64,000 nt of DNA from Clostridium carboxidivorans P7 (GTDB lineage: Bacteria; Bacillota; Clostridia; Clostridiales; Clostridiaceae): assembly GCF_001038625.1 (NCBI RefSeq), contig NZ_CP011803.1, forward strand, positions 3,906,001 through 3,970,000, given 5' to 3'. The notes under the pieces were generated by a model that had not been told where the DNA came from, did no database searches, and saw nothing but the letters and a program-made list of their open reading frames with translations. The position numbers and the translations under genes were made by a program. The stretch's first letter is position 1; each line of letters begins with the position of its first letter. This document shows, piece after piece, positions 18,384-27,354 of this stretch.

Positions 18384-18743
18384 TTAAGCGTTTATTTGTT
18401 TCTTAGCTATCTCAACTAATTCAGCAAATGACTTTGGATCATTTATAGCTATTTCTGAAAGCATCTTTCTGTTGATGTTGATGCCTGCAAGCTTCATTCC
18501 ATTCATAAATCTTGAATATGAAAGTCCACTTATTCTTGTAGCAGCATTTATTCTAGCTATCCAAAGCTTTCTGAAATCTCTTTTCTTTAACTTTCTTCCT
18601 ACATAAGCATTTCTTAATGCTCTTATAACTGTTTCATTAGCAGTTTTAAATAACTTGCTTTTACCACCATAGTAGCCTTTTGCAAGCTTTAATATTTTTT
18701 TATGATATTTACGAGCATTTACCGCTCTTTTTACTCTTGCCAT
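18384..18743 (-). CDS. rplT: 50S ribosomal protein L20
   Basis: 119 residues, standard length: [27 protein letters not shown] start, [19 protein letters not shown] middle and [18 protein letters not shown]. It binds 23S rRNA early in 50S assembly and, in Firmicutes, also represses its own operon by binding the leader RNA. Third gene of infC-rpmI-rplT, 27 nt after rpmI. Confidence 0.98.
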   Translation of the reverse strand: MARVKRAVNARKYHKKILKLAKGYYGGKSKLFKTANETVIRALRNAYVGRKLKKRDFRKLWIARINAATRISGLSYSRFMNGMKLAGININRKMLSEIAINDPKSFAELVEIAKKQINA

Positions 18744-18770
18744 TTAAAAAACCCTCCTTCGAACCATCTA

Positions 18771-18968
18771 TTATACATAAGGCATTAATTGTTTCATTGT
18801 TTTTTCTTGAGTTACTGAAACATATCCTGCTTTTCTAAGATTTCTCTTAGTTTTTGTACTTTTCTTTGTTAATATATGGCTCTTGAAAGCTTTAGCTCTT
18901 TTAAGCTTACCTGTTCCTGTAACTTTAAATCTCTTTGCTGCACTTCTTTTAGTTTTCATTTTTGGCAT
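18771..18968 (-). CDS. rpmI: 50S ribosomal protein L35
   Basis: 65 residues: [20 protein letters not shown], basic and complete ([19 protein letters not shown]). Component of the large subunit. Lies 19 nt after infC with an AGGAGG site. Confidence 0.98.
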   Translation of the reverse strand: MPKMKTKRSAAKRFKVTGTGKLKRAKAFKSHILTKKSTKTKRNLRKAGYVSVTQEKTMKQLMPYV

Positions 18969-18987
18969 AATAAATTCCTCCTCTCAA

Positions 18988-19500
18988 TTATGCTTTCTTA
19001 GGTGCTAAAATCATTATCATGTTTCTTCCTTCTTGCTTAGCATGTTTTTCTATTATACAAACATCTTCAAGCCTAGAATAAAAAGCATCTAATATTTTTC
19101 TACCTGTAAAAGAATAATCTGCTTCTCTACCTCTAAATCTAACAGTGACTTTTACTTTATCACCTGCAACTAAGAACTTTCGTCCATTATTTGCTTTGAT
19201 AGAAACATCATGTTCTTCTATAGTAGGACTAAGTCTAACTTCTTTAAGAGTTACAACTTTTTGTTTTTTCTTAGCATCTTTATCTTTTTTAGCTTGCTCA
19301 TAAACAAACTTTCCAAAATCCATTATTTTGCAAACTGGTGGATTAGCATTTGGAGATATCATAACTAAATCTAGTTCTTTTTCTTCAGCCATTTTAAGTG
19401 CATCTCTTGATGATATAACTCCAAGCTGAGAACCATCATCTCCAATAACCCTTAATTCTTTGTTTTTTATTTCCTCATTCATAAGAAAATCTTTATTAAT
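18988..19500 (-). CDS. infC: translation initiation factor IF-3 (AUU start)
   Basis: About 170 residues, as in Bacillus. N-terminal domain [14 protein letters not shown] ([18 protein letters not shown]), linker rich in Lys ([15 protein letters not shown]), C-terminal domain [16 protein letters not shown] to [12 protein letters not shown]-3 proofreads the start codon and keeps subunits apart. I place the start at ATT (19498-19500): GGGAGG lies 8 nt upstream, whereas the next ATG (19482) has no site and would clip the conserved N-terminus. A non-AUG start is the family's known autoregulatory device. The site lies inside a small hairpin (CACCT GGG AGGTG). Confidence 0.92.
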   Translation of the reverse strand: MNKDFLMNEEIKNKELRVIGDDGSQLGVISSRDALKMAEEKELDLVMISPNANPPVCKIMDFGKFVYEQAKKDKDAKKKQKVVTLKEVRLSPTIEEHDVSIKANNGRKFLVAGDKVKVTVRFRGREADYSFTGRKILDAFYSRLEDVCIIEKHAKQEGRNMIMILAPKKA

Positions 19501-19544
19501 AATTTTCACCTCCCAGGTGGTTTTATGTTTATGTTTTATAACAT

Positions 19545-19660
19545 ATAAAAAAGGACGGCTTAAGCCGTCCTGAAAATACAATTCTAACAAAAACTGTAGT
19601 AACCTCACTAGCTTTGCTGTAAGGTGAGAAACGGCTGTTTCTTCTTAACATAGAGTATTT
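19545..19660 (-). ncRNA. L20 leader / infC attenuator
   Basis: Upstream of infC on the minus strand are a short stem around CTCACCTTACAGCAAAGC with GTGAGG, then a terminator AGGACGGCTTAAGCCGTCCT followed by TTTTTTATA. This arrangement matches the Firmicute L20 leader, where L20 binding promotes termination before infC-rpmI-rplT. The terminator is certain; the full leader fold is inferred from position and pattern. Confidence 0.75.
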
Positions 19661-19695
19661 TACTATACTATTTTTAATTTGTCAACATTTTTATA

Positions 19696-21612
19696 TTAAT
19701 CTACTGAACTTTCTTTTCTGTCAATTTCACCTTTGATTTTTTCTACAAATTGATCTAAAGCCATAGCTCCTAAATCTCCAAGCTTTCTGCTTCTTACAGC
19801 TACTGTATTTTCTTTCATATCTTTATCACCTAATACAAGCATGTAAGGAACTTTTTGAAGTTGAGCTTCTCTTATTTTGTATCCAATTTTTTCATTTCTC
19901 AAATCTACTTCTACTCTTATTTTATTCTTCTTTAATTCTTTTGCAACTTTATTTGCATAATCAATTTGATCATCTGTAATATTCATTATTTTTACTTGTA
20001 CTGGTGCAAGCCAAGCTGGGAATGCTCCTGCATAGTGCTCTATTAATATTCCTATAAATCTTTCTACAGAACCAAATACAACTCTATGAACCATAACTGG
20101 TCTGTGTTTTTCTCCATCAGCACCTATATAAGTTAAATCAAATCTTTCTGGCATCTGGAAGTCAAGCTGTACAGTTCCACACTGCCAAGTTCTTCCTATG
20201 CAATCTCTTAAGTGGAAGCCTATCTTAGGACCATAGAATGCTCCGTCTCCTTCATTAACTTTATATTTAAGACCTATAGTATCTAACGCTTTTCTCAAAC
20301 CATTAGTAGCAGCTTCCCAATCTTCATCACTTCCCATAGAATCTTCTGGTCTTGTTGAAAGTTCTACAAAATATTCAAATCCAAATACTTTATAGAAGTC
20401 ATCTATTAATTTTATAACATTTACGATTTCATCTGTAATATTATCCTTTGCTAAGAACATGTGAGCATCATCTTGTGTAAAACATCTAACTCTCATAAGA
20501 CCATGCAGTGCACCAGACTTTTCGTGTCTATGTGCTAGACCCATCTCAGCATATCTTAAAGGTAATTCTCTGTATGAGTGTATTGTATTTTTGTAAACAA
20601 GTATTGATCCTGGACAGTTCATTGGTTTTATAGCATAATCTTCATTATCTATTTTAGTAAAGTACATATTTTCTTTATAATGATCCCAGTGTCCTGATTG
20701 TCTCCATAATTTTTCATTTAAAATTACAGGAGTCATTATTTCATCATAGTCAGCTGCTGAATGCATCTCTCTCCAGAAGTTTTGAAGAGTGTTTCTTATT
20801 ATCATTCCCTTAGGGTGGAAGAATGGGAATCCTGGTCCTTCTTCGTGCATACTGAATAAGTCTAATTCTTTACCTAATTTTCTGTGATCTCTTTTCTTTG
20901 CTTCTTCTAACATATTTAAATATGCATCAAGATCAGCTTTTTTCTCAAAAGCAGTTCCGTAAATTCTCTGAAGCATTTTGTTCTTCTCGTCGCCTTTCCA
21001 ATAAGCACCTGCGATGGAAAGTAATTTTACAGCTTTAACCTTTCCTGTTGATGGTACGTGAGGACCTGCGCATAAGTCTACAAAGTCTCCTTGTTTATAG
21101 AAAGATATTACTGCATCTTCTGGTAAGTCTTTTATTAATTCAACTTTGTAACATTCTTTCTTTTCTTGCATAAGTTTTATAGCTTCTTCTCTTGGAAGCT
21201 CAAATCTTTCAAGTTTTAAATTTTCTTTAATTATTTTGTTCATTTCTACTTCTATTTTTTCAAGCATTTCTGGAGTAAAAGAAAATTCTGCATCAAAATC
21301 ATAATAAAATCCTGTATCTATTGCTGGTCCTATAGCTAATTTAACTTCTGGATATACTTTTTTTACAGCTTGAGCAAGTATATGTGAACCTGTATGTCTT
21401 AATATCCATTTTCCATCTTCATCATCAAAAGTTAGTATTTCAAGTTTGCAATCATTATTAACTTCTGCCATTAATTCTGCTCTTTCACCATCTATCTTAG
21501 CTCCTAGAGCCTTTTTTGCTAGGGATGTGCTCAATTTAGCAGCTACATCAGCTACTTTTGTTCCTTTTTCTACCTCAATTAAACTTCCATCTTTTAAAGT
21601 AATCTTTACCAT
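19696..21612 (-). CDS. thrS: threonine--tRNA ligase
   Basis: 638 residues, standard length. TGS domain (1-62, VEKGTKVADVAAKLS), editing domain with HTGSHILAQAV (HxxxH zinc-like site) and a distal Cys/His (DLCAGPHVPSTG), class II core with MNCPGSILVYK (zinc Cys), RHEKSGALHGLMRVR (motif 2) and HRVVFGSVERFIGILIEH (motif 3), then the anticodon domain from about 540. It charges tRNA-Thr. Expressed behind two T-box leaders. Confidence 0.98.
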   Translation of the reverse strand: MVKITLKDGSLIEVEKGTKVADVAAKLSTSLAKKALGAKIDGERAELMAEVNNDCKLEILTFDDEDGKWILRHTGSHILAQAVKKVYPEVKLAIGPAIDTGFYYDFDAEFSFTPEMLEKIEVEMNKIIKENLKLERFELPREEAIKLMQEKKECYKVELIKDLPEDAVISFYKQGDFVDLCAGPHVPSTGKVKAVKLLSIAGAYWKGDEKNKMLQRIYGTAFEKKADLDAYLNMLEEAKKRDHRKLGKELDLFSMHEEGPGFPFFHPKGMIIRNTLQNFWREMHSAADYDEIMTPVILNEKLWRQSGHWDHYKENMYFTKIDNEDYAIKPMNCPGSILVYKNTIHSYRELPLRYAEMGLAHRHEKSGALHGLMRVRCFTQDDAHMFLAKDNITDEIVNVIKLIDDFYKVFGFEYFVELSTRPEDSMGSDEDWEAATNGLRKALDTIGLKYKVNEGDGAFYGPKIGFHLRDCIGRTWQCGTVQLDFQMPERFDLTYIGADGEKHRPVMVHRVVFGSVERFIGILIEHYAGAFPAWLAPVQVKIMNITDDQIDYANKVAKELKKNKIRVEVDLRNEKIGYKIREAQLQKVPYMLVLGDKDMKENTVAVRSRKLGDLGAMALDQFVEKIKGEIDRKESSVD

Positions 21613-21659
21613 AATAATTTCCTCCTAATCTTTTTATTTAAATTATAATTATTTACAAT

Positions 21660-21985
21660 ATAAAAACACTCGTCTCATAAATAAATATGGGACGAGTGTT
21701 ATTTCGCGGTTCCACCCAACTTCAACAGCATCTAAGCCTTATTTAGGCAATGATTATTAAAGCTATACAATAAAGAAAATAAAATTTTTCTACTGTATAT
21801 CTACTGTTATCTCTAAACCCCTTAACGCAGGAAACGGATATACTTACTATAATTTCAGTATTCAACTCAAAGGTGGTTTTCAATGTCTCTTACCTAAAGA
21901 ACCTTTCAACCAATGGGTTCTTCTCTCTTAAAGCAGCTTCACATCTACTCTTCCTTATCACTGTTTTTGTATATTATATTCTTTT
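21660..21985 (-). promoter_or_regulatory. proximal T-box leader of thrS
   Basis: On the minus strand: T-box core GGGTGGAACCGCG, then a terminator with arms ACACTCGTC and GACGAGTGT plus TTTTTAT, ending about 50 nt before the thrS ATG. TGGA pairs with a UCCA tRNA end, the usual discriminator of tRNA-Thr. An ACC triplet in the AAACCACC segment is a candidate Thr specifier. Confidence 0.9.
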
Positions 21986-22089
21986 AAGTTAATAGTTGTC
22001 AATAGTTTTTTATACTTTTTATTGAAATTTAATTTCAAACATGATATAATTAAAATTTTACCCACAGCACCAATTAATGTTAATTTTAA

Positions 22090-22400
22090 ATAAAAAAACA
22101 CCTATCCCAACACATGGGACGAGTGCTATTCGTGGTTCCACCCAACTTTAACAGTAATCAAATTATCTAAATTATACTTTAATAAAAACTACTAAAGCTA
22201 TAATATTTTATCTTTACTGATATCTCTACACCTTTAACGCAGGCAGCGGATATACTTACTATAATTTCAGTATTCGACTCAAAGGTGGTTTTCAATAACC
22301 CTTACTCAAAAAATCTCTCACCCAATGGATTTTTCTCTCTTAGAGTAGTTTGTCATTTACTCTTCCTTATCAGCGTCTTTAAATTATATACCTCATTATA
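22090..22400 (-). promoter_or_regulatory. distal (upstream) T-box leader of thrS
   Basis: A second complete T-box lies directly upstream of the first, with the same order of elements and GGGTGGAACCACG as core. Blocks such as GGATATACTTACTATAATTT and AAAGGTGGTTTTCAA (plus-strand sense) occur in both, so this is a duplication. Its terminator is imperfect (CACTCGTCCCA against TGGGATAGGTG) but has a strong T run. Tandem T-boxes tighten control, as in Bacillus thrZ. Between the two leaders (21986-22089) only AT-rich sequence is seen. Confidence 0.88.
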
Positions 22401-22487
22401 GTATCTAAAATAATAACTGTCAACACCTTAAATTAAAAATTTTTAAATATTTTTATACTTTCTTTATTAATTTTATATTATTACAAT

Positions 22488-23387
22488 TCATACTTTATTG
22501 AGACTGTGTTTAATCTTTTCACATATTTTACAGGTATCACACATCTGAACTCTATTTGTAAAAACCTTTTTTATAGTATCTATCAAATCCAAATTTCTAC
22601 AATTATCCCCACAATGAATTATTATTTTTCCTGGTGAATTAGTTATCAACATACTTATGATCATATCATCCATATTTGTATTTTCTTTATATTTTAGATC
22701 TCCTAAATCAGCAAATAGTTTTTTTTCTATATCATTACCTTCCTTATCCTGTATCAAGTATTTACCATCACTTTTTATAATTATATTTATTTCTTCTATT
22801 TTACTTTCTTGAATTTCCACAAAGTACTTTAATAATTTTATAAATTCATTATATTCTTTTTCGGTCATATATCTTTCTACAACTTTATCAACTATTTCTT
22901 CTAAATCTTCTCTCAACTCTTTCATTCTAAAAGTTATAAATCCATTTATATTTATTTCTTTATTTTCAACTATGCACTCCACTATTTTGTCAATTATAGT
23001 ATTCCTCTTATTCATATAATAAATTGAATTTTCATCAATTATTGACTCTTTCCCCTTTAGTACTTTTATGCTATTTTCTCTTATTTCTTTTATTTCATCA
23101 TGTCTAAGAAAAAAATACGTATCACATAAAAACATTTCCATATCCTTTTTATAAAATTCATCTATAACAATTTCATATAACATATTAGCTATATTTACAT
23201 TAAACATATTACTCAATCTATCATTTAACTCTTCATTACAAAATATTTTTACGAAGTGAGTATTGGATTCTATACTTTCTGAAATTCCTATTACTATATT
23301 TTTATTTTTAAAATATTCTTTTATATTGTTTATTCCATCTATTACTTTCTCTTTATCATTATCGTATACAACAGTAAGCAATAACAT
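22488..23387 (-). CDS. ytxC: YtxC-like sporulation protein
   Basis: About 299 residues, matching YtxC in length and in its position directly upstream of thrS as in Bacillus subtilis. N-terminus MLLLTVVYDND; middle helical region with YYMNKRNTIIDKIVECIVE and ITFRMKELREDLEEIVDKVVERYM; C-terminus rich in Cys (HCGDNCRNLDL, MCDTCKICEK). Predicted soluble. It is linked to sporulation by family annotation only; molecular function is unknown. I prefer the second of two adjacent ATGs (start 23387) for spacing from GGGAG. Confidence 0.8.
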   Translation of the reverse strand: MLLLTVVYDNDKEKVIDGINNIKEYFKNKNIVIGISESIESNTHFVKIFCNEELNDRLSNMFNVNIANMLYEIVIDEFYKKDMEMFLCDTYFFLRHDEIKEIRENSIKVLKGKESIIDENSIYYMNKRNTIIDKIVECIVENKEININGFITFRMKELREDLEEIVDKVVERYMTEKEYNEFIKLLKYFVEIQESKIEEINIIIKSDGKYLIQDKEGNDIEKKLFADLGDLKYKENTNMDDMIISMLITNSPGKIIIHCGDNCRNLDLIDTIKKVFTNRVQMCDTCKICEKIKHSLNKV

Positions 23388-23470
23388 CATTTCCACTCCC
23401 TTCTTTGAAATAGTATATGTTTAAAACAAATGTATATTCAAAAATTTATTTTCAAATATCGACACAACAT

Positions 23471-23495
23471 AAAAATATTGCGAAGCAATATTTTT
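23471..23495. terminator. terminator-like hairpin abutting the repeat element
   Basis: Perfect 10-bp stem AAAAATATTG / CAATATTTTT with a CGAAG loop, T-rich on both strands. It lies upstream of ytxC and touches the left end of the inverted-repeat element, so it may be part of that element. Confidence 0.55.
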
Positions 23496-23730
23496 AGAGG
23501 ACAATTGACAGAGGACAGAGGACAATGAAGGTAAGTTTTCCTCCTTACGTCAGAAAACTAATTTATTTTAAAGCTTGTTTTGATAACACAAAACAGGCTT
23601 TTAATTTACATAAATCAACAATGTTTCGCTTTAGCGAAACGAGTCATCAAAAATTTAATTAAAGATTTTTCGTAACAAAGCGAAGAAAAATCATCCTTCA
23701 CTGTCCTCTGTCAATTGTCCTCTGTCCTCT
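23496..23730. repeat. MITE-like element with 23-bp terminal inverted repeats
   Basis: The ends carry AGAGGACAATTGACAGAGG extended by ACAG (23496-23518) and its exact reverse complement (23701-23723), so 23 of 23 match. The GAGGACA unit is reiterated inside both ends. Internal hairpins include a GTTTCGCTTTAGCGAAAC stem and an AAGC-TGTTTTG stem. No coding sequence is present. About 235 bp, non-autonomous; I know of similar GAGGACA-rich repeats in clostridial genomes but cannot name a family. It fills most of the gap 23391-23813, between divergent genes. Confidence 0.7.
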
Positions 23731-23813
23731 GAAAAAGTTCCGCCGCATTGTGCTTATTTTAAAAATTAAAGTTATAATATATAATATCTAAACCAAAAGA
23801 GGTGCACGGAATA

Positions 23814-24569
23814 ATGAAATATGCTATTGTAGATTTTAGAATAAGTGATGAAGAAAAAGGTAATCTTAAAAAATTAGGATATGAAATATTGATATGTCCA
23901 CCATCAAATTTGCTCTATGAAGCGGTATGTGGACATCCTGATATCCTTTTACATATAATTTCTGAGGATACAATAATGGTTCATAAAGATATGAATAAAG
24001 AATTTGTAGATAAGCTGATTTCTATAAATTTTAAAGTGGTTTTTTCTCAAAATAATCTTCAAGAAAAATATCCCTATGATATTTTCTTAAACAGTGTGAA
24101 TATGCCAAATTTGTTTGTTCATAACATAAAGTATACAGATCCTAATCTTATGCTTTATATAAAAGATAAAAAAACAATAAATGTTAAGCAGGGTTATACT
24201 AAATGTTCCACTGCCATTGTAAATGATAAAGCTATTATAACCAGTGATAAATCTATAGCTAAAGCTTTAATTAACGAAAATATAGATGTACTTTTGCTTC
24301 CACCTGGAGACATATTACTGCCTGGATTGAACTATGGATTTATAGGTGGCTGCTGTGGTCTTTTAAACAAACATTCTATGGCTTTTTACGGAAATTTAGA
24401 AAATTACTTATATGGAGATGAAGTAATAAAGTTTCTAGAAAAATATGATATAAATCCTATTTATTTAAGCAGCGGAAAGCTAATAGATAGGGGAAGTATT
24501 TTTATAGTTAATAAGGAGGATCATCAAAATGAACTTGGAGAAAAGCAAAATGATGGACACTATATGTAA
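23814..24569 (+). CDS. hypothetical protein, probable DUF6873 (GME-fold) family
   Basis: 251 residues. I start at ATG 23814 (MKYAIVDFRIS) because AGAGGTG precedes it by 9 nt; a GTG four codons earlier lies inside that site. Conserved-looking features: PPSNLLYEAVCGHPDILLH, KQGYTKCSTAIVNDKAIITSD, and LLPPGDILLPGLNYGFIGGCCG. The pattern resembles arginine deiminase-like GME-fold proteins, and clostridial proteins of this kind are called DUF6873; no catalytic function is established. It overlaps the next gene by 41 nt, implying coupled translation. Confidence 0.65.
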   Translation: MKYAIVDFRISDEEKGNLKKLGYEILICPPSNLLYEAVCGHPDILLHIISEDTIMVHKDMNKEFVDKLISINFKVVFSQNNLQEKYPYDIFLNSVNMPNLFVHNIKYTDPNLMLYIKDKKTINVKQGYTKCSTAIVNDKAIITSDKSIAKALINENIDVLLLPPGDILLPGLNYGFIGGCCGLLNKHSMAFYGNLENYLYGDEVIKFLEKYDINPIYLSSGKLIDRGSIFIVNKEDHQNELGEKQNDGHYM

Positions 24570-24999
24570 ATACTGTATAAGCAGATATCAAGTTTTAAAT
24601 AATGCTCCTATATTATCAAGTTTGATTTATCAACTTGGCAGAAAGCTTCAAATCGATATTCCTGCTATAAGAGGAATTCTTTATGTAGAAGTGAATGGAT
24701 ATAAGCGACAATATGCTCACTGCTTTAATGTTTATAATGGTCAAATAGTAGACTCTACAATATATCAGTATGCTCTAATAAATAAAGGTATAGAACATCT
24801 ATTTCCACTATATGTAGTTGGTATTGCTCCTTCTCATATAGACTATTCCATAAATAGTGAAATTAAATATGAATGTCAGTTTAAATTTAAAGATGAATAT
24901 CTATCAAAAATTTTAAAAGATATAAAGGATTCAAATGATATAAAACTAGAAAGGTTTTCCTTATTGGAAGATTCAAAAAAAGAAACTCTAATATTTTAG
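24529..24999 (+). CDS. hypothetical protein, possibly transglutaminase/papain-like
   Basis: 156 residues, start supported by AAGGAGGATCATCAAA. No firm family. The central segment AIRGILYVEVNGYKRQYAHCFNVYNGQIVDSTIYQY has the His...Asp spacing of transglutaminase-like enzymes (H before N-V-Y, D-S-T after), and two cysteines stand near the N-terminus (CKYC). The usual catalytic Cys-containing helix is not clear, so it may be inactive or of another fold. Coupled to the DUF6873-like gene upstream. Confidence 0.55.
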   Translation: MNLEKSKMMDTICKYCISRYQVLNNAPILSSLIYQLGRKLQIDIPAIRGILYVEVNGYKRQYAHCFNVYNGQIVDSTIYQYALINKGIEHLFPLYVVGIAPSHIDYSINSEIKYECQFKFKDEYLSKILKDIKDSNDIKLERFSLLEDSKKETLIF

Positions 25000-25043
25000 T
25001 TTTAGATATACTAAAAATACGGTCAATAAAGTTCAGCTGGGTA

Positions 25044-25068
25044 AAATGCCTAAATGGCATTTTACGAG
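25044..25068. terminator. hairpin between convergent genes
   Basis: GTAAAATGCC / GGCATTTTAC with TAAAT loop, a perfect 10-bp stem. No good T run on either side, so its efficiency as a terminator is doubtful. Confidence 0.4.
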
Positions 25069-25095
25069 CTTTACTTAGAAGAAAGTAATCCTTAT

Positions 25096-25797
25096 TTACA
25101 ATTCAAATTCAGTGTTGTTTATATCCACTAATCCTACTTTTACTTCACAATTGAAATTCTTTTTTAATAATTCTGCTAGTTCATCTCTTGCGTTAATTAC
25201 ATTGTCATAATTCTTCCCCTTAAATCCATCTATAGGGAAAAATATATTTTTACTTTCTCCTACAATTTTTCCTTTTTCACTTTGCCTCCATATCCATCTT
25301 CTTGTTCTTACTTCATGTCCTGCAAAGTAAATAAGTTCCCCATCTTCTAAACATTCTGCTTCAGTTTCTCCAAAAGGAATAAAAGTATCTCCTTTTTTTG
25401 AAAACCTAATAGAAATATCTCCTCCAGCAGTATCCATATCATGAGCACCTAGTGGAACAAGATATTTTAGTGAAATTGCATTTCCTATATCAACAATTGG
25501 ATTTATATTAGGCAGCCCTTTTTTCTTTGCAACCCTTGCAATCATTGCTTCAATAGAACTTTTAAATTTGTTTGGATTAATACCTAATTCCATAAATGCA
25601 TCTCTATAATGCATTATTTCTTCTACTTCTTTCACATTTCTACCTTCAAATTTTGTCTCATTTAATTCTATACTATTCTTTAGAAGTTTAGTTACTTCAG
25701 CATTTTCCACACTGTTATCAATACCTTTAGCTACTACAATACCAATGCACATATTACCTAACTTCTCAAAAACATCTTTTGACACACTGAATTTCAT
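25096..25797 (-). CDS. stand-alone B3/B4 tRNA-editing-type domain protein
   Basis: 233 residues. The region MHYRDAFMELGINPNKFKSSIEAMIARVAKKKGLPNIN... and LVPLGAHDMDTAGGDI matches the B3/B4 domain of PheT, here as an independent protein. In PheT this domain hydrolyses mischarged tRNA; free-standing copies are common in Firmicutes and are thought to act in trans editing or another hydrolysis, without proof. The gene is transcribed toward the plus-strand pair and sits alone, followed upstream by a MerR gene. Confidence 0.8.
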   Translation of the reverse strand: MKFSVSKDVFEKLGNMCIGIVVAKGIDNSVENAEVTKLLKNSIELNETKFEGRNVKEVEEIMHYRDAFMELGINPNKFKSSIEAMIARVAKKKGLPNINPIVDIGNAISLKYLVPLGAHDMDTAGGDISIRFSKKGDTFIPFGETEAECLEDGELIYFAGHEVRTRRWIWRQSEKGKIVGESKNIFFPIDGFKGKNYDNVINARDELAELLKKNFNCEVKVGLVDINNTEFEL

Positions 25798-25890
25798 AAT
25801 TAATCACCTACTCCAAAATATAATTTACTATTAGTTTATCTTTTTCACTTATCTGTTCAGAAAATTATAAACCATCCAGTAACTGGAGTG

Positions 25891-26712
25891 TCAATATTTA
25901 TTTATCAATATTTGAATTTCAGTTACAAACTGTGATTTATCAACAGTTAATCCAAAATCAATCAGTGTTACTTCTATTGAATTCTCTATAATTGTATACC
26001 CTTTTTCTTCAATATATCTTAAAAGTTTATCATAGTACATAGGAGAATCCCTATGAGTTCCACAAAAACGAATAGTAACATAAACTCCTTGAGATAGTAC
26101 TTTTACCAAATTCTTATTATATCTTTCGCCTTCTGTAAATAAAAAAATATAATCATATTCATCAAATATTCTATAATTTAATTTATCTATGCAAATTGAC
26201 ACTCCTACTTTTCCATTAAATATAGAAGCATCTTTGTTAGTCTTATTCTCCAACTGTCTAATTGACAATTCTAAATCATTATCAGATTTTATCCTTTGCT
26301 TTAATAAGACAATGGTCCTTTTTTTAAACTCAATTTCCTGAATTACATCTAAATTCTCTTTATAACTAGCATAATTAATTTGGTTTATCCTGTTCTCAAT
26401 TTTTTGTTTTATAGATTCCAAATCCTTTATTTTTTCTTCCGTAATTTTTTTCTGTTTTTTTAATAAATCCATAATATTATCAATGCTTCGTTCTTTCAAG
26501 TGATAATCTATGCTCTTTAACGACATGCCAAGTGCTTTTAAATATTTTATTGTGTTTAATTGTTCAAATTGTTCTGTTGAATAATATCTATAACTATTAG
26601 TCTTATCTATAAATATTGGCTTAAACAGATTAATTTCATCATAATACCTTAATGTCTTTATATTAATATTAAATAACTTTGACATTTCACCAACGGTAAA
26701 TAAATCTTTCAT
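25891..26712 (-). CDS. MerR-family transcriptional regulator with effector domain
   Basis: About 273 residues from the ATG at 26710-26712, which has GGAG 9 nt upstream. N-terminus is a MerR winged helix: FTVGEMSKLFNINIKTLRYYDEINLFKP, then SYRYYSTEQFEQLNTIKYLKALG. A coiled coil (about 85-125) joins it to a C-terminal ligand-binding domain of about 150 residues of the BmrR/BltR type (YIEEKGYTIIENSIEVTLIDFG). Such regulators sense hydrophobic drugs and switch on an efflux gene. No efflux gene is adjacent, so the target is unknown. Confidence 0.85.
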   Translation of the reverse strand: MKDLFTVGEMSKLFNINIKTLRYYDEINLFKPIFIDKTNSYRYYSTEQFEQLNTIKYLKALGMSLKSIDYHLKERSIDNIMDLLKKQKKITEEKIKDLESIKQKIENRINQINYASYKENLDVIQEIEFKKRTIVLLKQRIKSDNDLELSIRQLENKTNKDASIFNGKVGVSICIDKLNYRIFDEYDYIFLFTEGERYNKNLVKVLSQGVYVTIRFCGTHRDSPMYYDKLLRYIEEKGYTIIENSIEVTLIDFGLTVDKSQFVTEIQILINKY

Positions 26713-26812
26713 TGAATTCATCTCCAATATTAAAAGTATAGTTTTCATAGTATATAGATAACTTCATACAAAATCTAATATATAAGGTATGGTAATTGCA
26801 AAGAATTGAATA

Positions 26813-26851
26813 TAAAAAAAAAGTAGTCTAACTACTGATTAGACTACTTTT
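26813..26851 (-). terminator. terminator of the tRNA cluster
   Basis: AAGTAGTCTAA / TTAGACTACTT stem with 7-nt loop, followed on the minus strand by eight or more T, directly after the tRNA-Cys gene. Confidence 0.9.
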
Positions 26852-26852
26852 A

Positions 26853-26926
<74 letters not shown>

Positions 26927-26930
26927 ATAT

Positions 26931-27005
26931 TGGAGCGGAAGACGAGATTCGAACTCGCGACGTTCACCTTGGCAAGGTGACGCTCTACCACTGAGCCACT
27001 CCCGC
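26931..27005 (-). tRNA. tRNA-Gly (GCC)
   Basis: Starts GCGGGAGTGGCTCAGT, anticodon GCC in CCTTGCCAAGG, T-loop GTTCGAATC, CCA encoded. Confidence 0.95.
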
Positions 27006-27020
27006 GTTTTAATTTAATAA

Positions 27021-27096
<76 letters not shown>

Positions 27097-27101
27097 ACAC
27101 A

Positions 27102-27178
27102 TGGCGACCCAGAAGGGGATCGAACCCTCGACCTCTGGCGTGACAGGCCAGCACTCTAACCAGCTGAGCCACTGGGCC
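27102..27178 (-). tRNA. tRNA-Asp (GTC)
   Basis: Starts GGCCCAGTGGCTCAGC, anticodon GTC in CCTGTCACGCC, discriminator G as usual for tRNA-Asp, CCA encoded. Confidence 0.95.
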
Positions 27179-27183
27179 ATACT

Positions 27184-27259
27184 TGGTGGGCACAACAGGG
27201 CTCGAACCTGTGACCCTCTGCTTGTAAGGCAGATGCTCTCCCAGCTGAGCTATGCGCCC
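27184..27259 (-). tRNA. tRNA-Val (TAC)
   Basis: Starts GGGCGCATAGCTCAGC, anticodon TAC in CCTTACAAGC, CCA encoded. First tRNA of the cluster in transcription order (Val-Asp-Phe-Gly-Cys). Confidence 0.95.
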
Positions 27260-27354
27260 AAGTATTACTAACTGCGACAATTAGTATTATATAACTTACT
27301 ACAAAAGTTGTCAACTATTTTTATTAAATAAATTGGAGAATTTAAAATTCCCCA

